From: Lycium barbarum
Lineage: Eukaryota > Streptophyta > Magnoliopsida > Solanales > Solanaceae
Assembly (NCBI RefSeq): GCF_019175385.1
Contig: NC_083339.1
Span: forward strand, 49,652,282-49,716,281
Length of the DNA: 64,000 nucleotides
Direction of reading: 5' to 3'
Shown piece by piece: positions 55,439-64,000 of the stretch. Within the stretch, counting starts at the first letter, position 1. Each line of letters opens with the position of its first letter. The notes under the pieces are model-generated. The model had not been told where the DNA came from, did not search any database, and saw only the letters and a program-made list of their open reading frames with translations. A program made the translations under genes and the position numbers.

Positions 55439-56074
55439 CTTTTATTCTATATTGCTATTGCTATTTGCCTATTCATGAAATGAAATGGAAGTACAACTAA
55501 CACACACTTAAATTCTCGTTTTTGATTGGATGGAAGAGGATCAAGAAGAAGTATTTTATGGGCCCAACTCATGGGGTCTTGCCAGCACAATCTCCATAGG
55601 ATTGATAGCTGCTTGTTGGAGACAATATTTAATTGAAGTTGAAAGAAAAAATATCTGAAATTGCAGGTTAGAAAGAGTATTTGAAAGTTATAGTTCTATT
55701 TTGGCATGAATTTCACATGATTTTTTTAATGAAAATTAAATGATTGTGAGTGGGAGCTATTATTCCATTTGAAATACTCTTAATGGAAGTTGAAAGAAAA
55801 AAATACCTGAAATTGCAGGCTAGAAGTTGAAAGAAAAAATACCTGAAAATTGCAGGCTAGAAAGAGTATTTGAAAGTTTAGTTATATTTTGGCATGAATT
55901 TCACATGATTTTTTTAATGAAAATTAAATGATTTGAGTGGGAACTATTATTCCATTTAAAATACTCTTCATATATTAATATTTTAATAGTTCACTTAGCA
56001 TTCAAAGGCCAAAGTTTATATTATCAAATGTTAATGGTTATATCAATTTTTTCAAAACTATGTGTCAGCCCAAA

Positions 56075-56129
<55 letters not shown>

Positions 56130-56160
56130 ATTATTATTATCAATGTTGGCCCAACATCAA
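55439..56160. other. Intergenic stretch with a small ORF, a local duplication and (ATT)n
   Basis: 55530-55658 is a 42-residue ORF (own entry). About 55636-55790 is repeated at about 55795-55975 (ttgaaagaaaaaatacctga aattgcaggctagaa..., tggcatgaatttcacatgat), a tandem duplication with a further short inner copy. An (ATT)n microsatellite of about 55 bp lies at 56072-56128. No clear host gene. Confidence 0.5.
55530..55658 (+). CDS. Possible 42-residue membrane micropeptide or orphan exon
   Basis: ATG at 55530 gives MEEDQEEVFYGPNSWGLAST, then ISIGLIAACWRQYLIEVERK and NI before TGA. An acidic N-terminus, one hydrophobic stretch (SWGLASTISIGLIAAC) and a charged tail look like a single-pass membrane peptide. 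The text after the stop (ctgaaattgcag/gttag) resembles an intron acceptor, so it could also be an exon relic. No family recognised. Its nucleotide neighbourhood is tandemly duplicated, which argues for caution. Confidence 0.3.
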   Translation: MEEDQEEVFYGPNSWGLASTISIGLIAACWRQYLIEVERKNI

Positions 56161-56564
56161 TTATTCACTCAGTTTAGCCATATTTTTTCTTACCAGTAGC
56201 CAAGCCATATTTCTTTTCTTACCAGTACCCGAGTGCAAAAAAGTCACCTTCTTGATCACTATTCCTTGATCACCACGTAGTAGTACTACCATATCAACAC
56301 CACCATTAACACAATCGCCGCCTTCAATCACTGAAACACTATCGAAAAGTCCCTCTGAAGTCACAAAATTCGGGAGAAGGCCTTGAAATCCGCCAGTGTT
56401 GAGTTCAAAACACTTAGATCTAAAAATCGAAATTCATTTTTTCTTTGTAATTCGCAGTGGCCGTCCAAATATCCCGTTGATAGCAGTTGTGTGAAGCTTA
56501 TATTAAATTTTGAACTCATTTGGGATTGATTTAGAGTTGCTAGTCGAATTTTGAGTTGGTGCAT
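56161..56564 (-). pseudogene. Dispersed coding-like relic of unknown family
   Basis: On the minus strand two frames overlap at 56564-56361 (FNISFTQLLSTGYLDGHCEL...) and 56364-56161 (GLFDSVSVIEGGDCVNGGVD, then MVVLLRGDQGIVIKKVTFLH). Together they read like one decayed protein of about 130 residues with a glycine/aspartate-rich middle. I have the impression of a sequence repeated in Solanaceae genomes but cannot name a domain. It may be a non-coding repeat that happens to be open. Confidence 0.3.
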
Positions 56565-57178
56565 CCAAGAATATGAGTTGAAGCGCGATGTATATCTGTG
56601 TATACTCCTGTATATCTACTTATCCCGCTGGTATATCTGTGTATATCTCCAATATACATTCATGCATCGACTGTAAATCATGTATATGTGTGATATTCAT
56701 GAAAATGTTTGTGTATACATTGATATACACGTTATACACACATGACGTACATTGTAACAATAATATTTTCCAGCTTGGTTTCATATATGACCGATGACTC
56801 CAAATCAGTCCAAATCATCTTCAAACTTAATCAAATTTTATATATAGCTTTGTTAAGATGTTTGCATCAAATACCAGCAATACTCACTTTTTTTAAAAAA
56901 ACTACTAAGTAGGACTGATAGGCTACTCGCTCGGAAACAAGATTGTTAATCTAGTTGCTGGTAGGGTATACACAGGCCAGGTTAGTTTGGATTTTTCATT
57001 ACCAAATCAAATCATTTTTTTTTTACTTTTAGAAGTTGAACTCTTTCTAACTTTATAAACTTTATATACACAGAAAAGTATGATTAAAAATGGACGGATT
57101 GCTTCCAGGATCAAGGGAAATATGGTGTAATGGTTTCATTTAAGTTAATGGTTTGGGCTTCATATAAGTTAATATGGG
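56565..57178. other. AT-rich intergenic with 'tgtatatctg' words
   Basis: 56590-56760 is a degenerate simple repeat of tgtatatct/gtatacac words. The apparent cysteine/tyrosine-rich ORF (56588-56797) comes from it. No gene. Confidence 0.5.
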
Positions 57179-57621
57179 CAATTTGCACGACTGTGCTTAT
57201 TCGGGGATAGTCTTTAATTTTTGGCTCTCAAATTGCCGGTCTTTAATTTTTGTCCTTCGCGTAAATACCCCGAGGTTCTGGGTTTAAACCCGGCTCAGTT
57301 TAAAAAAAAAATCATAAGGCAGAGTTTCGTAGCAAAGTAGGCCGATTCGGAAAGTAAAAAAATAAAAAATAAAAAATTCTTCCCTGAGGCAAATTCTTGC
57401 CTTAAGGCAAACCTCTGCCTTGAGGCAGACTTTTGCCCGAATAGGCCTATTTTGCTACGAAACTCTGCCTTATAAAATTATTATTTTTACTGAGCGGGGG
57501 TTAGAACCCAGAACCTCGGGGTATTTTCGACCGTTTTTTTAAGGGAATGACAAAATTTAAAGACCAGCGATTTGAGGGACAAAAATTTAAAACCAACGCA
57601 TTTGAAGGACAATCCGTGCAA
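57179..57621. mobile_element. Foldback element with T-arm-like ends, copy 2
   Basis: Left end atttgcacgactgtgcttat, right end gaaggacaatccgtgcaaa. Each arm contains ccccgaggttctgggttt/c aaacccggctcagt, which looks like the T-arm and 3' end of a tRNA. The centre carries ttgccttaaggcaaacctct and gccttgaggcagac palindromes. Copies 1 and 3 share this build. Confidence 0.75.
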
Positions 57622-57649
57622 AAAAAAAAAAAAAAGAGTTAATATAAAT

Positions 57650-58197
57650 AACGGAAATGGCTCAAATATGTCATTGAACTATCGGAAATGACTCATTTAT
57701 GTCACTCGTCAATAGTTTGGCTCATTTATGCAACTCGTCAATAGTTTGACTCATTTATGCCACTGGTCAATAGTTTGACTCATTTATGCCATCGCCGTTA
57801 GCAAAATGACTCATCCATTCCATTTTTCATTAAAATCGATTTTACAATACCAGATATGACATGTGGCCTCCAACTAGATTATGGTTGTGCATAGGCTGGG
57901 TGTATGGGTCGGATTTTTTATTAATTTGAGATTTAAAATCGGGTTGATTTAATTAAACGACGTAGACCTTTGATTGAAGGACACATGTCATATCTAGTAT
58001 TATAAAACTGGCGTTAATGAAAAATGGCATGGATGAGTCATTTTGGTAACGACGGTGACATAAATAAGCCAAATTATTGATGAGTGGCATAAATGAGTCA
58101 TTTCTGATAGTTTGATAGCATAAATGAGTCAAACTATTGATGAGGCATAAATGAGCCATTTCCAATAGTTCGATGACATATTTGAGCATTTTCCGTA
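57650..58197. mobile_element. Foldback MITE with 30-bp subrepeats
   Basis: The left arm repeats gtcaatagtttgactcattt atgccactg three times (57705-57790). The right arm holds the inverse, tagtttgatagcataaatga gtcaaactattgatgag. Arms of about 200 bp (to 57870 and from 57965) also share ttttcattaaaatcgatttt / aaaactggcgttaatgaaaa. The ORF on the minus strand (58225-57953) is a repeat artefact. Confidence 0.8.
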
Positions 58198-58329
58198 TAA
58201 ACAATGGGACAAAATTGCAAGTCAAAAGAGCCTAAATGATGGAAAAACAATCCAAATGGACAGAACTGATGGCCAAGAACTAAGCTGACAGTTAGCACAT
58301 TTAACGCCGGAAATGTCCGTCAGCCTACT

Positions 58330-61300
58330 TTTTATTATTTTTTTTTGGGTGAAAATAAACTTTACTTTAAAAATCAAACTCCCCCCTCAACTTTGAAAAA
58401 ATAATCATTCTCTCCCCTTTATCCTAATTATCTTTTTTAAATTTCTATTTTATCCTTACATTATCAACTTGTCTGCTTTTCTTTTACTTCTTTAAAATCA
58501 CGATTCTCTCTTTAATATATGTAACAAATTTCCAATAAAAATAAATATTATTTTCAAGACGGAAAAAGAAAAGTGAGAAATACTAGTTAAGTATATAATT
58601 TAATGCCGTTCTATAATGAGATAAATGAGAAGAATAAGATTTTTTTAAAATTTTTTAATAATAATCAAAATTCAGATATCTATTTATACAAGATAAAATA
58701 ATAGATAATAATAACTTTATAAATATATTTCAATGCAGGTAATACAAAATAATTAATAAAAATAGAGGATAGGTAATAATAACGTTATAAATGTCACGAC
58801 CCTAACTACCGATCGTTCATGCACCTACCTTATTATCACTAGTAAGTGAACCCTTACCCATTAATCATTAGCCAATTTGAACTTATTTAGTCATTTATTA
58901 ACAGTCAATAGATAAGTGAATGAATGAATAAATAAAACAAGTCATAATTAATAGATAATATAAGCGCGGAAGTCTAACTATTACACCTCCAAAATCTGAA
59001 AGTCATCGTACAAGGACTCTAATCAACAATGTCTAAAGAAGGAAGTATATCTCAAATATAACAAATAATGTTTGGAATGAAAGTAGACATCTGGAAAGAG
59101 AGATCTTCAGGTGGCATGGCATGGATAGAAGCTCACCCTCGGATCTGATCAAGCAAACTAGCTTCAAGCTAGAGATGTAATCTGGATGAAATCTCTGGAA
59201 CACAATCTGCACTCAAAAGGGGTGCAACAAGGTAGTATCAGTACAAACACTATGTATCGGTAAGCAACATAGGCCGACTAAGATTAGTTCACACATGTAA
59301 GTATAAAATCAACAAGATAAACAGATATGCACTTAACACTCAAATCTAAGTCACAGAATATCCCATGACAGAGTCACAGCCTAAAATGAAGCTTCTAACC
59401 CACAAGTCTGTCAAGTTTCAATAATCTCACCTGATAATCCCAAGTCAAAGTTCCTTCCCTAGGTAGAGTCACTAATCCACAATTTAACTCAGTCAATGGT
59501 CATAATTATATCACAATAGGCATTCAACATCCATGCCAAAATCAGACACAAACGAGCGTATAATAATTCAGAATAAAATGTAATGATGTGCAATGCAATG
59601 CAATGCCATGCACTGGCTAATCACTCGAACTGTACACACATGCTAACTGATGTCATTACTCAGTAGTCATGACTTGCAGGGAACCCATGGCGTCCATGTA
59701 CCATTCGTTCCGGATACTTATTGGACCCAAGCCATAAATCCTCCGCTCCGGAAAGAACCTCGGACGCGGATCCACATCATGCACCACTCGTTTCCGGAAC
59801 GAACCTTGGACCACGAGCTCACATCCTCACCCCCGGTCAAATGTGCCTTTTCATATATATAGTAACACTATCACATCACTATGAATGATCAATTCATCAA
59901 GTACCATGTATCAAATAGTATCACAAGTTCAACAAGAAGATTATATTAACTTCTTCACTAATTTCACATCACAATGTATGTCTCAACGTATTCCAGTTCA
60001 TTAATATGTATGGACTATGAACAATTAGCAATATCAATGTCAAACACAAGGCATCATGCCGCAAGTCTTTCATGAATCATTTCCGAACCATTTCAACCAT
60101 GTATGAGTGTATGAATGCATAAATGAATGTAAATGTGGTAAATCAATGCAAACCAATAAAGCAACAGTGAAGGTACAAGTCACAAAGCCACAAGTCATAT
60201 CAAGACTTGGATCAACTCAGCCATGAAATGAATCATATAGACCGTCTCAACCAACATAATAGTCTATGTCCCTCTTTACTTCCATATGTAGCAAGTACGC
60301 CTCATAACCAAGTCTTGTATCACCAAGAAGATCCACTTTTCTATATTATCATCAACAGTAAATCATACATCAAGTTTTCATCTACGTACTGTCATAAGTT
60401 TATATCACAATTCAAGCCTAAACTCATTATCCTTTCTTTCTCCAATAATATATGTAACAATAAGAGAGAACTGAGTACAACACGACAATTTAGGCAATAA
60501 GTCTAATCACAATAACAGGGCAACAAACCACCATCAACAACAATCAACCTAATAGAAATCTATCCCAAATCACCACAGTATGAATATAACTACACCTCAT
60601 AATGGCGACGAGCCCACAAAATCAGAAGTCATACCAACCTAGCTAATATCCAACCAAAACACCATGTCTGAAGACTTAATCATGCTTTCTCCCATCAATT
60701 CTACACAATACATACGTTTTGCTGATCAGAGTCTAACTAGAGTAAGCCATAACCTACCTCGAATGCAGAACAGGAGCCACGAACTACTCCATATGAGCCT
60801 TCAATTTCCGTAGCGCCTCAGAACGGTCAAAGTATAACAATATGATGCTAAGTAAGCAACAAACCATGTATTTAAACAAGAAAAATAATTTGGGGAAGAA
60901 GACCCACTTACTTCTACCATTTTCAATGGATGAAACCATCTTTTAATGGTGAATTTATTATAACTTCTATCTCTACAATCATTAACCTTCAATTCATGGG
61001 TTTCTAATCAATTTACCCTTTCAAATAGATTTTTGGACAAAATTTCCATTTTTATTAGAACCCTAAGTCTCAACATGTAATTTCAACCATAAGAAATCAA
61101 ATTCCCTTCCTAGAAAGTGATAATCTATACTCCTAGATGATTAATCAACAACAAAATCAACAACCCGTCAATTATTTAAGGGTTTACTAATTCTAGGGTT
61201 CTAGGATTTTCACCCATCATTGATGGACCTCTTAAACTAATCATGGAACTTGAAGAAGAGAGGAAAAGGAACAAATAATGGTGGGGACTTACCCTCCAAG

Positions 61301-62590
61301 ATGTTTTCACCAAAGAATGGAATGAAGTTTGCCCCTTTCTCTCTTGAAAACTGACTTTGGGGTCTTGTGGGTAATGGTTTGGAGTTGAACTATAAAAATA
61401 GGGCTTTCTGCCCCCCGTTGGTCACTGCGGCGGTCAGTGGGTCACTGCAGCGGACCAGCTATAGCGGCCATGGGTCCGCTACAACGGACCTGCTGAAGCA
61501 GCTTGAACGAAAAAGGGCATAACTCCCGCATACAGAGGCAAAACGCGACGATTCTTTTTTATATAGCTTCGTAATTTTGATACGGATTTAATAGTTCAAA
61601 CCTCACACAAAACAAAGGTCGTTTGATCAATCTAGACCCCTTTCTATCCAAAGACCTGTGGTGAAAACATCGAATGCGAGCGTGACAAAACCAAAACCCA
61701 TCTGAAACTCTTCGGAACTTCACCAAAACTTGTGGACAAGTTCAAAATCATCAATTTAACTTGTTGGAACTTCCAAAATATTGACACGGGGTCATCCTAA
61801 CCCGACGTTGACCATGGTCAACTCTAACTCGCTAACTTAACTAGCTTGTCCATCGATGACTCAATTTACACTCGAACCTTGTGGGAACCAACCCAATGAC
61901 TTCATTAAGTCATAGATAATACTAATGGGACTCGGGGAAAGGGTCAACAAGGTTAAATGGGTCAAAACACTATAACGACTAAATGAGTCGATACAATAAA
62001 TATGTTTCAATACAGGTAATACAAAATAATTAATAAAAATAGAGGTATATTTTATAACAAATTTTAAAAATTATCTATTTATATTATAAATAAATATTTT
62101 AAATTATAATTTAAAATATTCCATTAATGACAACCAAAACTCATTTATATATTGACAATAGAGAATAAGAGAGAAGTGAAACTTAATATACATATATACG
62201 AAACTTAAATATACATATACATATATGTGTGTAAAAATAACAGGTAATATGTTATGTGTGTACATGCACGTACATACATAATATATACTTAATACATGTA
62301 ATATTAAAATATCAATCATAAGAAGTAACATTAGATTTTTTGATAAATTCATAAAAGGATTATTCTACCTATAATATGAATTTAAATAAAAATTTATATA
62401 TGTCTAGGTTAAAAAAATAAATTTTATATAATATAAAAAGGTTACATAGATGGAGGATTGGAAATGTCAAGGGTAAAATAGACATTGCATAGGATAAAGG
62501 GGGGAGAACGTCTATTGTTCATAGTTGAGGGGAGAGTTTGATTTTTAAAGTAAAGTTGGGGGTGAAAATATTTTTCACCCTTTTTATTTA
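58330..62590. mobile_element. TIR element of about 1 kb, split by a 3.2-kb solo LTR
   Basis: Left: ttactttaaaaatcaaactc ccccctcaactttgaa...ctctcccctttatccta (58357-58432). Right: taggataaaggggggagaac...ttgaggggagagtttgattt ttaaagtaaa (62490-62570). These are long inverted ends. Without the LTR at 58792-61995 the element would be about 1.05 kb, non-coding. Next to the LTR on both sides 'atttcaatgcaggtaataca aaataattaataaaaataga' recurs (58731 and 62006), a local duplication of the element's interior. Confidence 0.7.
58792..61995 (-). mobile_element. 3.2-kb solo LTR, Ty3/Tekay-like
   Basis: Starts TGTCACGACCCTAAC and ends GAGTCGATACA, flanked on both sides by ATAAA (58787-58791 and 61996-62000). 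Orientation is minus, judged by the cluster of 'agcggtc/ctatagcgg' words close to the right end (61425-61505), which lies near the left end in plus-oriented relatives (9031). It has no internal domain and its ORFs are meaningless. Text such as ctccgctccggaaagaacct is common in solanaceous LTRs of this type. Confidence 0.85.
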
Positions 62591-62910
62591 TTTATTTATG
62601 AAAGGTCGGTAATGCACAAAATCTGTGTTGATGCCCAAGTCTCATTTTTCATCTCATTAGCCTCTTCCATCAATTGGTATTTGATTAATTTCATGTAAAG
62701 GTATATTTTAGCCTCTTTAATTGCTTGAGATATTTCCATAAATTTTTTCATTTTTTTTTCATTCACTAGGCAAAGCTTTTATTGCCCATCAGGAATAAGC
62801 TGTGGACATTAGTTTTGTCTATAAGGCAAAAGTTAAGAATATTTCAAGACAGCCAGGTTGATCAATTGACCACAATTTCTACCCTATAGGCAAAAGCTAG
62901 AACTTATGCT
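62591..62910. other. Intergenic spacer
   Basis: No gene or defined repeat. 'aggcaaaagctttt' and 'ataggcaaaagttaag' words recur around 62770-62900. Confidence 0.4.
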
Positions 62911-63926
62911 TAGGGGTGTCAAATGGGCGGGTTGGGCTAAAATTGACGCAATCAAAATGGGCTGAGGTAATAAATGAGTTGGGTAATATTGGCCCAAAAG
63001 TTACTTAGGCTGAAAATGAGCTGGGTCATGACCCGCCCAACTTGACCTGATTTTTTAAAGGGTCTATTTTTTAGAAATACATTTTTCGTGAAAAATATCT
63101 TTTCCTAAATATTTTCGCGGATTTTTCGTGAAAAATATTTTTGAGGAAAACATTTTCTGGTGAAAAATATTTTTCTTCATATCAAACACCACAAACTTAT
63201 AAGATACATGATACAAGAAAAGTGTATACATAAAAAAAATAAAGTAAATATCAAGCAATAAACCCAAATTGGGCAATTTGCAGGATTTCCCTTCGCTAAA
63301 AGCCCCTTGGTTCCGGGTTCGAATTCCCGCTCAGTAAAAAATTAAAATAAATAAATCGTAAGGCATAAGTTGGGATTCACAGGGCATAAGATATAAGTTG
63401 GGTTTCAAACTCTGCCTTAAGGCTAAAAAAAATAATACTATTATTTTGTTAGAATTTTGCAAACCTTTGCCTTAAGGCCTAATTTTGGACAAAAGTTTGC
63501 CTTAAGGCATAAGTTAGATAAGTTGGGGTCCAACTTATACCTTGCGAATCCCAACTTCTGCTTTGCGTATCCAACTTATGTCTTGTGTTTTTTTATGTTT
63601 TTTATTTTTATTTTTTTTATTGAGCCTGGGTTCAAACCCAGGACCTCTGGGTGTTAAGCGAAGGGAAAAATCTTAAAGACCACCAATTTGAGAGGCAAAA
63701 ATTAAAGACCACCCGAAAGAAGGACAATCCGCGCAAAAAAAGACCCAAATTTAAGTAAAACGGGCTAAAATTGAGCTAGTATTTGACTCAGTTGGAGATC
63801 ACTCTAAAATGAGCTATGTTGTGTTGGACTAAAATCAGCTTAATATAAAATTATCTTGAGCCAACGCATAAAATTTTAGGCGGATTGAGCGGGCCATCAT
63901 CTTTTGGGCCATATTTGACACCCCTA
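62911..63926. mobile_element. hAT-type MITE split by a foldback element
   Basis: Ends TAGGGGTGTCAAATGGGCGG and ...GGGCCATATTTGACACCCCTA are inverted repeats. Flanks cttatgct and cttatgtc agree at six of eight bases, as for an old 8-bp hAT duplication. The interior is interrupted by the foldback at 63284-63737. About 63064-63180 also contains a local inverted structure (tttttcgtgaaaaatatctt / gtgaaaaatatttttcttca). No transposase. Confidence 0.75.
63284..63737. mobile_element. Foldback element with T-arm-like ends, copy 3
   Basis: The left arm has ccttcgctaaaagccccttg gttccgggttcgaattcccg ctcagtaa. The right arm carries the inverse, gagcctgggttcaaacccag gacctctgggtgttaagcga. The middle has 'tgccttaaggc' palindromes. 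The outer text aaagaccaccaatttgagag / acaatccgcgc matches copies 1 and 2. It sits inside the MITE at 62911-63926. The ORF at 63457 is an artefact. Confidence 0.75.
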
Positions 63927-64000
63927 CTTATGTCTGATGCTCAACTTAAATTCTTCCAAGCAACTTTTTCCTAAGTTAAGATATTTTTTTAAAGATTTTG

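Noticed and set aside
62104..62352. Membrane-protein-like ORF rich in tyrosine and valine
   Set aside because: It arises from tatatacatgta-type simple sequence on the opposite strand.
63310..63345. A tRNA gene at the gggttcgaattcccgctcag text
   Set aside because: Only a T-arm-like hairpin and B box are present; no D-arm, anticodon arm or A box could be found, and the text recurs inverted in a foldback family.

Overview
This is a plant nuclear window with no bacterial-type operons and no intact single-copy host gene I can name. It is a deeply nested landscape of transposable elements plus an endogenous pararetrovirus. The combination points to Solanaceae: a TS-type SINE 3' end, a caulimovirid insert of apparent tobacco-vein-clearing-virus (solendovirus-like) type, Tekay- and Tat-like LTRs opening TGTCACGACCC or TGTTGACACCC, and many foldback MITEs of solanaceous style. 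The species is not determined, and the genus-level virus assignment is inference.

Layout. 1-2085 is the right part of a Ty3-type LTR. 4210-11821 is a decayed Ty1/copia array of the form LTR-internal-LTR-internal-LTR; its first internal region is broken by a second retroelement fragment (about 7198-9600) that carries an antisense plant-transposon-protein ORF. 12873-14884 (target duplication TCGTC) and 17758-18963 are solo LTRs, set among MITEs and microsatellites. About 19953-44040 is the pararetrovirus locus: a movement-protein fragment, an upstream ORF, movement protein, coat protein with zinc knuckle, protease, RT/RNase H, transactivator and a promoter-like intergenic region, all broken. 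Two retroelements sit inside it. One is a 14.8-kb Ty3-type element at 22575-37412 (duplication AATGT); the other is an 841-bp solo LTR at 40150-40990 (duplication AGATT).

The 14.8-kb element is the most interesting object. It runs on the minus strand, has LTRs of 755-779 bp, a PBS-side leader, one gag ORF and a purine tract, but no protease, RT or integrase that I can find. On its opposite strand it carries a gene with its own TATA box, a 5'-UTR intron, a plant mobile domain (PMD) and a coiled-coil tail. The PMD gene has copies of one 188-bp repeat on both sides, and a large 36/37-bp minisatellite lies between it and gag. Gag is itself split by a 4.4-kb solo LTR (duplication CTCCC); removing that LTR mentally leaves gag in frame.

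44.0-50.7 kb and 55.4-64 kb hold MITEs, foldback elements, a LINE 3' end and small undefined ORFs. 50745-55438 is a nearly complete minus-strand Ale-like copia element with 165-bp LTRs. A family of three foldbacks with tRNA-T-arm-like ends (48.5, 57.2 and 63.3 kb) and several LTRs packed with CpG-rich palindromic words are further unusual features.
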